A stretch of 64,000 bases of DNA. Origin: Branchiostoma belcheri. Lineage: Eukaryota > Chordata > Leptocardii > Amphioxiformes > Branchiostomatidae. The position numbers and the translations under genes are program-made. The notes beneath the pieces are model-generated. The model saw only the letters and a list, made by a program, of their open reading frames with translations, ran no database searches and had not been told where the DNA came from. The DNA is taken from the NCBI RefSeq assembly GCF_001625305.1, contig NW_017804464.1:4545783-4609782 (forward strand), written 5' to 3'. This document shows positions 15,701 through 31,104 of this stretch, one piece after another; within the stretch, counting starts at the first letter, position 1, and each line of letters begins with the position of its first letter.

Positions 15701-18700
15701 AGTACATGTTGCAGTTAAGTATCGACTTTGAATTTTTGTCACAAAGTGTCTTGTTGCAAGATGATAATCCATGCAAATTTTTACTAATTTGTAATGATTT
15801 AAAATTACTAAAGTAGGCTTTAGGCACCAAGGTACAGTGTTAAGTTAAGAACAACTGTTGCACGGGATTCTCCTGAAAACTAATTCAAATCGTTCTTGCT
15901 GTCCACCTGCCAATTCTTATGGTGGGAAAAAGATGTTCTTCTATCAACAGTCTGTCAGTTTGCTTCTCCCTCCGGACCACAAAATCCTGATTAATCCAAG
16001 TCTGGGCACACAGTTGGGTCTTGTTTGTTTCTCCTGTTAAATAGTGATGCGTGTTTCTGTGATAGAACTTTTTTTCCCACCAACCTCAACTCTCATATCA
16101 ATTCTCATACTCTCGATCTTTTTTAATTATTTCATTGATTGATTGATTTGCACTACTGTCATTATCATTATTAATAATTTTAGTCCATATATATTTTGTT
16201 TAACTGGTATTTGGACATCTAACTCAAGAATTAGATTCTTTGGCTTTACAACTTTGGGTTGAGGCAACTTGCCTTCATATGCAACCTAACATTGTCATTC
16301 AACATTCAACATGAACGAAACGAAATGATATCTTGTGCAATTTGTATATGAAATGGTTTAATGTAATTTTGATATGTAGAGGACAAATATGAATAAGCAA
16401 AATTTGAATTTGACTATGCTAAATGTACGCAATTTCGTGCAACTCTACTGTTAGAATTTCATTCCAAGATTGTGTACTCATTAACGTTTTAAAAAATGAA
16501 TGTACATCTTTGAATGCAATTCAGCTTTCTGCAATGTTTGTGATTTTAGCAATAAACCATTTTGATTGATTGATTGATTAATTGATTGATTGATTGATTG
16601 AACAATCTTTCCATCCAGGCCAACTGCAAGAAATGCTTAGTGGGCAGCTTGGCATCGGGCACCCCCCTGGTGGTTTCCCCCCTGCCCCAGGGGCGCTCTC
16701 TGCCCAGCCCCAGTCTGCCTTCTCCGCAGCCCGCCAAACCAAGATGTACGGCAGCATCCCGCCGCAGCGGATCGGCTTCGACAAGATCTTCGTGAATGAG
16801 GGCGGAGACTTTCACCATGGTAACGGGACGTTTGTGACCAGAGTGCCTGGGGTTTACTTCTTCACCTTCACTATACAGTCTTACGATGGCAAGTTCACCA
16901 ACATCGCTCTGGTACAGAATGGGAGAGAACAGGTGAGACAAACTTTCCTCCTTCTCTTCTTCTACTAGCTTACTGGGGGCCTGCATGGGGGGGGGGGGCC
17001 AACAACGCTCTAGAGCAAATTTTGAGAGTTGGCTACGTATTACGCTACAGTAGCAATTACACTTTACCATAAAGCCAAATGGCTACAATGCATTGCGTAG
17101 AATTAAAACGCAAATTCACGCTCTACCCAAAATGCGCCAATTAGTGAATTACACTCTACGGTGAATTAGAGCAGTCCGGCTACACTCTGTCTATGTAGAA
17201 TTATAACGGCCAATTACGCTCTACGGAAAAAGGCATGCAGGACCCCTATACTGCTTCTACTAAGTTCTACATGTAGTTCCAACTTAGACAGTAAATGAGT
17301 AACAGACATTGTTTGTAAGCACGTTGGCAGAACGACTACTACGCCTGCACGAAACCCTGTTTTTTCACGGTTTTTGTTTGATGTTTGGTCAACGTTGCAT
17401 CAGAGTTTTGCCTGTTGCAGACGATATCTTTTCCGACACAACATTTGGAAACTTATATGGAATGTTAACCTTATAATATATGCGTAAATACAACCTTCTA
17501 TGATAATGTCCTCCCAAAGTTCTATGTACAATACAATGTACATTATACGAGTTTTGCACAGGTGCAGTACGTTCTGCCAAAGTGCTAGCAACATATCTTT
17601 TGAACTTTTGACTCCAGGTATTGTACCTGTACAATGACTCCAAGACGAATTAAGCAATGTAAAACTGTTTTTTTTAAAGAACTCTATAAGGCGTTTTTAG
17701 ATATTATTGCTAGAGGGAAAGTAAAGACCAGCGTGGTATAATGTCAAGTGAGTTGGACACAAACATTAAATCTTTTAAATTCTTTTTAACGATACAATTT
17801 TATACTATTTATAGCCAAGAAGGACACTCAATGCATACTGGAAGCTGGTTGTTCTGAAAATATGTACATTTAAAACAGACCAGCCTAAGGGGAATGCCAA
17901 AGACCACAGTATTAGAAACTGCAACAACATTGAAAATATTTGTATTCAATTTCTACCTGTTTGTACTGTAAAAAGATGAAGATACAGAAATAACTCTTAA
18001 TGTTTGGAAACCCTTTAAGAATATATTCAAAAGATGCAACTTATACCCTTAAGTCTAGAACCAAGAAGAAATCCAAAGACCGGAACTAAGTCAGACGGAG
18101 ATACTTTACACAGTCTCTAGAAAATAAGCAGACACAGGTATAAACCTTTAAAGTGCGCCATTATACACTAAGTCTTGACAAAGTATTAAAGATTTAGTAG
18201 AGTCCAAACATTCTAGAAGGTCACTGGCATCCAGGTGGCTCTCTAAAAACTTAGACCACCCCTACAGAGTCTGTGGGCTAATCCAAGGAAGGATTTGATT
18301 TTAACTGAGACCTGGTTGAAACCACATGATTGCAGGGGTGTTAAGTTTGTAAAAAGAAGAGCTTTGCAGGTGGGCCAAAGGCACTGTGAACAGTTGAAAT
18401 CCACAACTCACATGTTCAAACAGTGTCTTACCTGTGGATAACCCCAAAAAGTTTACACACCTGCCCAACAGATCTTTTTTGCTACAAAGAGGTACACATG
18501 TATTTCAAGGCCTGCTTTGATAGATAATGCATGCTCTACACACACACGTTGTATTGTACAACAGTTAAACAGTCAGTAAACTGGCCAGGTGTTAGGACAA
18601 CTCTGGCTGCACCTGGGTAATCATTCTGTATTGACATTGCCTGGTAAAACAAGCTGGGTAGTCTCCCATCAATCCTAGTTAGTGCAAACCTCTGGATTCT

Positions 18701-20486
18701 ATAATTCTTTTTGGAGGAATCAGACCATTGACTTTTCTATACTTTTTTAGACATACATGTACATGTAGGCTATTTTATTTTTCTCAGTGTTTTATGGTCA
18801 AAAATACATTAAATCAAGAGTAAATTGAAAGGTATAGGTGGCAAAATATACATCATACATTAATAGAATTGTCATGTCATAAGTCAGCTTTTAACCGTTT
18901 GTCAGATTTTGACTTTGCCCAGCTACCCTGAATCATTTTGATTCAAGTTATCTTTTAGCTGACTATTCTGAACAGTCTGTACAGCAGATGATACAAGTCT
19001 ACCTTGATGAGTCCGATGACACTTTTCAAAGTATCCTACAGGTGAACCCATATTTAGTTTATACAACCATCAGTTGACACCTTTTCCAAACTGCTGACCA
19101 ATTGGCAACATTTTTCATAAACATCCTCGACTTAAATCTGAAGTTTGACCTTCAGAATGTGACCTCAACCACCTGTTCAAAGCTAGCGAACATTGTAGGC
19201 ACATGGCTTCATCACTACCTCCACCAGGCCTTCCTATGGGAATATATACAGATCGTAGCATTTGGCAAAAAGAGGAGTAAAATTGGCAGCACGTCGGCAG
19301 AACGTACTGCACCTGCGCAAAACCCGTAATGTGTATTGTGCATAGCACTTTGGCAGAACGTCTCATATAAGGTCGTATTCGTGTATATAAGGTTAACACC
19401 CCGTCTGTAGTTTCCAAATGTTATGTGGGAAAAGATATCTGCTGCAACAGGCAAAATTCTGATGCAACGTTGACCAAAATTCCAACGAAAACGGTGAAAA
19501 ATGGGGCTTTTGCACAGGCGCAGTACGTTCTGCCGACGTGCTAAAATTGGCCAGGTGAGTCAGTTTATGGAATACTCAAACCCCAAGGCGGCCAAACTCC
19601 CCTGGCAAATGTTCTCCCTATGTATAGCCAGTGTAGTTAGAGACTACATATAACTACTAATGAGGCAAGGTACAAAATCTTACTGAACGTACCCCCCTCA
19701 AACCTGTCTCAGTGGACCAGTCCTCAGCATTGCTGCAGAAATTGAATTTGCGAGGGGAAATTCCAGAAGCCAGACCACCAAAGTAGAGACAGTTCTAATC
19801 ACTTTGCCCCATCAGAGAATCCCTCCCTTCCTTCCCCAAACAGACCTGTGCAGAACCTTTCTTCTTACAAATACCCTTGAGGCCATGATTTTCATTTTAC
19901 GGGGACCACCGGCACACTCCAAAGTACTACAGATCAAGGAGCTTCTATTGTACAGATACAGTCTTGTCCAGATGTGTCAGTGATACTAATTGAACAGAGC
20001 TGAATTGACTTGAGCATAGTTGAGTAAAGAGGAATAATATACTACATAACTTTTAATAAAGAAAGGAAACTCTCATGACAAGATGATGAAAGAAAAGAGC
20101 ATCATCTTGGAAGAGTATAAATACTATAATGATCAATGTCAAAAATACTTGATTTGAAGATATAGCACAAGATTTTGAACCTAGAAATTGTGAGGACTTT
20201 AAAAGAAATCAATTTTCAGACTGCATTTCATCAGTTACAGCTACAAATTCTAAAGTATAAACTCAATGAACTAAACATTTTTGCCCCCCTCCCCCTTCCC
20301 AAGGTGACGTTGTACACAGAGGATGATGACAGAAACATCATGCAGAGTCAGAGCATCATGCTTCGCCTGGCGACCAATGACAAGGTCTGGCTGCAGCTGG
20401 ACGGAGGAACACACCACGCCATCCTCAGTTTCCATGACAACCGCATCACGTTCAGTGGATACCTCGTCTACGCTAAGTTCAGTTAG
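3741..20486 (+). CDS. Secreted coiled-coil C1q-domain protein
   Basis: Three exons: 3741-4335, 16619-16932 and 20304-20486 (intron phases 1 and 0), giving 363 residues. The start is the first ATG with a good leader; an in-frame TTG upstream was not used. Residues 1-25 form a signal peptide. Residues about 37-65 are Cys-rich and include ACSYTFVVPKN, resembling the start of angiopoietins and angiopoietin-like proteins. Residues about 75-195 are a heptad-rich coiled coil with LEIQLLNQTLQLE and two N-glycosylation sequons. A Pro/Gly linker leads to a C1q globular domain from AFSAARQ (about 230) to the C-terminus, ending GYLVYAKFS as C1q domains usually do. Expected to be an oligomeric extracellular protein, perhaps a lectin-like recognition or matrix molecule. 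No collagen repeats are seen. An AATAAA at 21658-21663 could end the transcript. Domain calls are firm; ligand and function are unknown. Confidence 0.88.
5433..5636. mobile_element. TTACG-rich foldback element, copy 3 (C1q intron 1)
   Basis: Bounded by AGGGCCTGCATGGGGGG and GGGCATGTAGGCCCCC. The interior repeats the GATTACG / AATTACG words of copy 2 almost base for base, so these two are the closest pair of the family here. Confidence 0.8.
7338..8480. mobile_element. Nested repeat: decayed foldback element with an inserted retroelement-like tail
   Basis: The outer sequence (about 7338-7440 and 8370-8480) matches elements at 54925-55230 and 57713-58033: it shares the word CACTCAGGTGTCA, then an AGCTAGAAAAGGTTGATC segment, and ends with AACAGGAAACACAACAT and TTTTTTCC. 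The inner part (about 7440-8370) opens with CCTTCGCCAA and closes with TTGGCGAAGGTAATAATTATG, contains two copies of CAAGCCGCTAGGGGG, and carries a (GACA)n run near 8292-8315. The inner part looks like an inserted non-autonomous element; its class is not certain. Confidence 0.55.
10258..10465. mobile_element. TTACG-rich foldback element, copy 4 (C1q intron 1)
   Basis: Begins GAGGGCCTGCAAGAGGGGG and ends with GGGCTTCCGGGCCCCCC. The interior has ACGCTCTATGTAG and ATTACGCTCTACGG words in the orientation opposite to copies 1 and 5. More diverged than copies 2 and 3. Confidence 0.75.
11160..11425 (+). mobile_element. 3' end of a degraded non-LTR retrotransposon
   Basis: A frame on the + strand reads LSPSTLGALSLDSFKQCLK, the kind of 'LPSS..A.SL.SFK' tail found at the C-terminus of many LINE reverse transcriptase proteins. 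It is followed by two tandem copies (unit about 64 bp) of a segment containing GAAGCTGGTGTGTTACGCCG and GGCGGTTATAC, ending in GATACAGA words. A related piece lies at 14680-14735. This is a 5'-truncated relic rather than a host gene. Confidence 0.5.
11662..11850. mobile_element. CCTCTACCAGGC foldback element, copy 1
   Basis: Terminal inverted repeats TAGCCTCTACCAGGC and GCCTGGTAGAGGCTA, with nearly the whole interior also self-complementary (a segment including AAAATAGTAGAAATT recurs in reverse near the other end). Related elements lie at 28120-28317 and 47216-47426. A MITE without coding capacity, in C1q intron 1. Confidence 0.75.
13751..14036. repeat. (GAAT)n microsatellite cluster
   Basis: About 14 uninterrupted GAAT units starting near 13754, followed by interrupted runs of AATG/GAAA/AACG words to about 14036. 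Simple-sequence DNA inside C1q intron 1. Confidence 0.9.
14838..15122. mobile_element. TTACG-rich foldback element, copy 5 (C1q intron 1)
   Basis: Begins GAGGGGGGCTCGCATGCCC and ends CCCCCATGCAGGCCC, with TAGAGCGTAAT words as in copies 1 and 7. About 60 bases near 14985-15045, including an ACTGAACTGAA run, interrupt the pattern that copy 1 has continuously, suggesting a small secondary insertion. Confidence 0.75.
16550..16602 (+). repeat. (TTGA)n tail next to a splice acceptor
   Basis: A run of TTGATTGATTGATT follows GCAATAAACCATTT and stops about 17 bases before the AG of C1q exon 2. A poly(A)-signal-like AATAAA followed by a tetranucleotide tail is typical of the 3' end of some LINE/SINE insertions, so the exon 2 acceptor appears to sit immediately beside a retroposon end. 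The retroposon body upstream (to about 16100, where another GATTGATTGATT run lies) was not classified. Confidence 0.5.
16975..17256. mobile_element. TTACG-rich foldback element, copy 6 (C1q intron 2)
   Basis: Begins about 43 bases after the end of C1q exon 2 with GGGGGCCTGCATGGGGGGG and ends GGCATGCAGGACCCC. The interior carries AATTACACTCTACGG, ACGCTCTACC and related words in the same orientation as copy 4. Confidence 0.8.
17317..17587. mobile_element. GCACGTTGGCAGAACG foldback element, copy 1
   Basis: Terminal inverted repeats AGCACGTTGGCAGAACG and CGTTCTGCCAAAGTGCT; just inside are matching stretches (TTTTGCACAGGTGCAGTA near the right end). A second copy, 19287-19543, lies in the same intron. 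Non-coding MITE-like element. Confidence 0.75.
19287..19543. mobile_element. GCACGTCGGCAGAACG foldback element, copy 2
   Basis: Ends AGCACGTCGGCAGAACGTAC and GTACGTTCTGCCGACGTGCT form a long, almost perfect terminal inverted repeat; TTTTGCACAGGCGCAGTA lies just inside the right end. Same family as 17317-17587, less decayed. Lies in C1q intron 2. Confidence 0.8.
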
Positions 20487-27328
<6,842 letters not shown>

Positions 27329-27671
27329 GTTGAATTAAAAATGCTCTATTTTTTACTATATTTTTACCAGTTCAAGTCGAGACACGTTCGTCTGCTAACA
27401 CCTCGACCTTTCACCTTTGTCGTTTTGCGGCAGTGACGTAAAATAGAACAGGACGTGGATAGACAGCGCCCTCTTGTGGGAACTGAAGAGACTGCAACTT
27501 CACAATGGCGAAACATCACTTTTTCCCTGGATGACACCCTGGAAGTAATGTCAATGCATAAAGAGAAGACGTTAAGATCAAAACGAAAAAAAATTCTAAC
27601 ATGAATTTAGCAAGTGCAATACATGGCAAAAACGTCCGGATTACAAAAACGTAACGTTAACGTTATCAGGC

Positions 27672-27826
27672 ACACGATTTCTAATCTCCAAGCAGCTCTT
27701 AGTGGTGGGGGTAAGACAGTATGAAATTGGCCAGTCTGTAACCATTTCCCCACAATGGTTACAGACTGGCCAATTTGATACTGTCTTACCCCCACCAAAA
27801 GATCTGCTTGGAGATTACACGATTTC
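27672..27826. repeat. Near-perfect 155-bp hairpin
   Basis: The sequence folds back almost completely: TAATCTCCAAGCAG, GTGGGGGTAAGACAGTAT and TGGTTACAGACTGGCC all recur in reverse order and orientation around a loop near 27750-27755. Flanked on both sides by the word ACACGATTT. The pattern fits a small foldback transposon with a short target duplication. Confidence 0.8.
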
Positions 27827-28119
27827 CAACTCATAGTTGTTACCATATGCATTTCAGCGAAATGACTTAACCAAACTAGTCTGAAGGAAAGTACTAGTAT
27901 ATCGACATAGTTTAGGGCATGACGCAAAGAGAGGTGCACGTGGTTTGTCTGAATGCCCGTTTTAAATTTTGGGCACTGAGGGAAAATGACAAGACTGTGA
28001 GGTGTGCTGCGCGTATAACATATTTAGGTCATAGTTACAATGTAAAACGAGATGGCCTCAAGGCAGGCGTTCTGTATGCATGGATACACCGTTGTTCCTG
28101 TCAATAGAACGTCCGAAGT

Positions 28120-28317
28120 TAACCTCTACCAGGCTTCGGTAGCGGCTGGAAAGAGTGAATACTATGCCAAGGAAGTTGGTCCTCTTAAACCCAGAGTACA
28201 GTTTGTTCTGGAGCGGCTAACTCCTTCAGCGCACCAACCCCTTTGGCTGGTTATTCTATCTATTTTGTCAATTCAATTTCTTCTCTTTCCAACCGATTCT
28301 GAAGCCTGGTAGAGGCT
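28120..28317. mobile_element. CCTCTACCAGGC foldback element, copy 2
   Basis: Ends AACCTCTACCAGGCTTC and GAAGCCTGGTAGAGGCTA. It lies about 140 bases upstream of the first exon remnant of the peptide-gene cluster. A related copy (47216-47426) lies at the matching distance upstream of the last peptide gene, so element and promoter may have been duplicated together. Confidence 0.75.
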
Positions 28318-28454
28318 AGAGGAAGTGAGAACTTGAAAAATACAACGCAGTTAGCTGTCGGGCGCTAAGCTGAGTGGTTGGGCTCTGTGGCGAAAGAAGA
28401 TAGACCTCCAAGAATTTCATAAGACTTACTAAGTTGAACGGAACGGAAGAGACT

Positions 28455-28709
28455 ATGGATAGTGGTGCCCAGAACAAGGTGTGTTCTTTGGGTAATGTGG
28501 ACAGTTCATTCATTTCAGAAGTACTTAAAACTATATTGTGTACATGTATAGAAAATCAGTAGATTAGTTCATTTAAAACAATAGGCACAGATTACATTTG
28601 TACATGAAAATATCTCACACAGAGGAAGTGGCCCGGACGTGGTGTTTCCATGAAACTGGCTGTGGTTGTTGCTGTGTTGGTGGTGGTTGTGTCGGTTATC
28701 CTTTTCTAA
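28455..28709 (+). pseudogene. Type B cysteine-rich peptide gene, internally deleted
   Basis: Exon 1 (28455-28478, MDSGAQNK, donor GTGTG) and the first part of exon 2 (28623-28709) remain. Exon 2 starts RKWPGRGVSM and runs through the hydrophobic leader LAVVVAVLVVVVSVIL, then meets TTC TAA. The sequence just after VIL is not exon 2 but the 3' flank of the type B genes (compare from 36166), so about 1.1 kb holding the end of exon 2, exon 3 and exon 4 has been deleted. If transcribed it could make only a 36-residue hydrophobic peptide without cysteines. It forms a partial repeat unit with the reductase gene that follows. Confidence 0.8.
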
Positions 28710-29255
28710 CTTCTAACTAAAATGAGCATTTTCTTCTATAACATTGAAGCTGCTTTTTAGGAGAAAGTTAACTTTCTAAGACAAAGGTAGGATGAAGTAC
28801 GCATTTGAATAAACTGGAAATTCTACTTTATATGAAGATTCAGCATTATGTACCTAGACACCGTTGTATACTTGAAGGTATATGTTGGTGTGTAATCATG
28901 TACGCTTATAGTAATAAAGGACACGGTGATCTTATGGAACACGTGTATGGAAGATTGTGATACAACAGTTGACCTTTATGTCGGATAAACTTTTGTAACT
29001 TTCCCATTCTTGAAAGTTAAAGCTAATGCGAAAAAAAATGTTCAGACATTCGTGTTAGAAGTAACTTTTTATCAGATCTGTTAGACCATCAATAGTACAT
29101 TATTCAACGATGACAGAGTTAGCAATTATAATTATACATATGATATTTCATTCTACTCCCCTCTATTCTCCATATGAATCTATACGGTGACCTCACAGTC
29201 GATAGGGTTGTCCTCTACAATACAGTCAGGCATGTTCGGTTTGACGTTATCATAA

Positions 29256-30050
29256 TTACTTGAGGTGGACGCCGCCGTCCACGGGCAGTGACGCGCCGGT
29301 AATGAACGCCGCCTTCTCCGAGCAGAGGAACGCCGCCACACCGCCGACTTCACGGGGAGAAGCCCACCGTCTCATACCGCAAGAACCGATGAAAGCGTCG
29401 ACTTGCGCCGCCCCCAACTCCTCCACGACTGGGTCCCAGGCCTCGGTCTTGGTGAAGCCCGGGATGACGACGTTACAGGTGATCCGCCTGGGCGCCAGCT
29501 GCTTGGCGTAGTGCCTGACCAGGTACTCCACACTTGCCTTAGCCGTTCCCGGGGTGATGTAGGCGAGGTTCGGCCCGCGGGAGGTGTTACACCCGGGGGA
29601 AGACACGGCGACGATGTACCCTCGCCCGTCCTCCATACAGGTGACCGCCCTCTCCACCAGCCTGATGAAACATTTCGGGTACATGCCCTGGAAGAACTCG
29701 TACGCCTCCCAGCCTTGGAACCAGCTGCCACTGGCGTCTGGTTTGGTGTGGGAACGGTTTTGCCAGTACGCTCCGGCGTTGTGGACCAGGGCCGTCAGCT
29801 TACCACCGAAGTTCTCCTGGATACAGGAGAAGTAAGCGTCCACCGTGGCTTCGTCTCCCGCCTCACCTGACACCAGGAACACGCGTACATTGTACGTCCC
29901 CTCCAGGTGTGCTTTGGCGTCTTGAGCGCGGTCTTGGTTTTGCCGGTACCCCAGAATAAGATCGTAACCGGCGGTGGCGAGCTCCTCGGCTATACCGTAG
30001 CCGATTCCTCGGGTCCCGCCAGTGACAAGAGCGGTCTTGCTCTGCGACAT
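29256..30050 (-). CDS. Intronless short-chain reductase, enoyl-reductase-like (copy 1)
   Basis: Single-exon frame of 264 residues. N-terminal dinucleotide-binding motif TGGTRGIG (10-17), HNAG (90-93), strand with VSSPG (149-153), and C-terminal SLPVDGG (254-260) place it in the classical short-chain dehydrogenase/reductase fold. The catalytic region reads AYITPGTAKAS: Tyr164 and Lys171 are separated by six residues, as in bacterial enoyl-ACP reductases FabI/FabL, and the position of the usual Tyr-x3-Lys tyrosine is Pro167. The substrate is unknown; an NAD(P)H-dependent enoyl or carbonyl reduction is plausible. No signal peptide, so probably cytosolic. The frame is strikingly GC-rich with G/C third positions, unlike the AT-rich flanks. 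It lies tail-to-tail with the type B peptide genes in every unit. Enzyme class is firm; the subfamily is inference. Confidence 0.85.
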   Translation of the reverse strand: MSQSKTALVTGGTRGIGYGIAEELATAGYDLILGYRQNQDRAQDAKAHLEGTYNVRVFLVSGEAGDEATVDAYFSCIQENFGGKLTALVHNAGAYWQNRSHTKPDASGSWFQGWEAYEFFQGMYPKCFIRLVERAVTCMEDGRGYIVAVSSPGCNTSRGPNLAYITPGTAKASVEYLVRHYAKQLAPRRITCNVVIPGFTKTEAWDPVVEELGAAQVDAFIGSCGMRRWASPREVGGVAAFLCSEKAAFITGASLPVDGGVHLK

Positions 30051-30514
30051 GTTAAAAATCTAGAAAGCTTGCGGTGCAATTCATTTTAAGAGGATTGTAG
30101 AATTGATGACCTTTTGGAATTTGTACTGTCCCTCCTGGTAAAAAAATAGGCCAGGCAAATTAAAGGGTAATGATTAAAAAGCAACACACGATTCTACGTA
30201 TACGTATCGAGAGTCTATTATTTAGGTCGATATGTGCAACTACTAGTATATATAGATTTAGACAACGCAAATTTAGATGTTAAATCCAAATCATGTGGAT
30301 ATCCAATCCACGTGATTTGGGAGTAGCTCTACATAAGTGACTTTATGAGCTCGTCTTACACTTCGATTTTATTTCTAAATTTTGAAATAAACAGAAATAT
30401 AAGGAGTCTAAATTCATCCCAGCGGTTCTCCGTTTGTGACGTAGTGTTGCCCCATTACTTCCAACTCTCTGGAGTTAAACACAACAGAAAACGAACTACA
30501 AAATGTACTCACCA

Positions 30515-30702
30515 GGCAGAGGTTTGGGCTCATTTTGGCGTCTTTTGGGGCCTTTTTAAATCGGGCTTTCTTTTTGCACTGATATCTTTTTTACTCCAAC
30601 CCAAAGGGGTAGAAAAGATACCACTGCACTGAAAAGAAAGCCCGATAAAAATAGCCTACATTTAAAAAGACGCAAGAAATAAGCCAAAACCCAAACCTCT
30701 GC
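30515..30702. mobile_element. AGAGGTTTGGG foldback element, unit 2 copy
   Basis: Ends GCAGAGGTTTGGG and CCCAAACCTCTGC, with GGGCTTTCTTTT / AAAAGAAAGCCC further inside, around a centre near 30600. Copies sit at the same place in unit 3 (37946-38128) and unit 4 (45637-45827), so the insertion predates the duplications. Confidence 0.8.
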
Positions 30703-30852
30703 ATTTATACAAAATATGACGCAATAAATAAGTCTAGAGAATCGGTTTGTAACTGTCTGATCGCAGACCGAGACGTTTTAAGCCTCGTGAACCCGCATGA
30801 CGAGAGACTCTTTGTGACTCTGACTGCCGCTAGTCATGTGGAAAGTGACAAA

Positions 30853-30859
30853 TATAAAA
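30853..30859 (+). promoter_or_regulatory. TATA box of type A peptide gene (unit 2)
   Basis: TATAAAA 246 bases before the first ATG, preceded by CTAGTCATGTGGAAAGTGAC. The same box and context are kept in unit 3 (38274-38280) and unit 4 (45983-45989). A start about 25-30 bases downstream would give a 5' leader of about 220 bases. Confidence 0.55.
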
Positions 30860-31104
30860 CGACAACAGAAACAGGAACCTGAGTGTGCAGGTGTTTAAGG
30901 TCATGGCCTCAAGACGAGAACATGCCTGTACTTGAATACACCACGGAAGTTCCGGTCAATTAGATCACCTTACCTTTTCACTGTGACGACGGGGAAACTT
31001 AGTACAGCTACGCAGTTCATTCTGAGACACTGAGTGGGTAAGGACAACCGCTCCACGGATCGTAAGACTTTATCTGCCACTTTTGTTGTCGAACGAGAGG
31101 GACG

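Larger units (their letters stand above)
27329..28454. other. DIMT1 upstream region and spacer
   Basis: The first 150 bases should contain the DIMT1 promoter (reading leftward), with no obvious TATA box. The remainder holds two foldback elements (27672-27826 and 28120-28317) and no recognisable coding exon. Confidence 0.5.
28445..30050. repeat. Partial tandem unit 1 (type B remnant + reductase)
   Basis: Left remnant of the amplified cassette: deleted type B gene, its 3' flank (28710-29255, matching 36166-36702 with indels) and the first reductase gene. No type A gene is found to its left. Confidence 0.8.

Noticed and set aside
16546-17070. 174-residue - strand frame across C1q exon 2
   Set aside because: Antisense of the C1q exon plus a transposon and a (TTGA)n run; no family resemblance.
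29403-29870. 155-residue + strand frame opposite reductase copy 1 (and equals at 36858-37325 and 44648-45007)
   Set aside because: Shadow of the GC-rich reductase coding strand; it only exists because the sense gene has few stops in the antisense frame.
31000-31025. NF-kB-like GGGGAAACTT upstream of the type A gene
   Set aside because: Does not match the consensus at the last two positions and lies in the presumed 5' leader; not enough to call an immune-response element.
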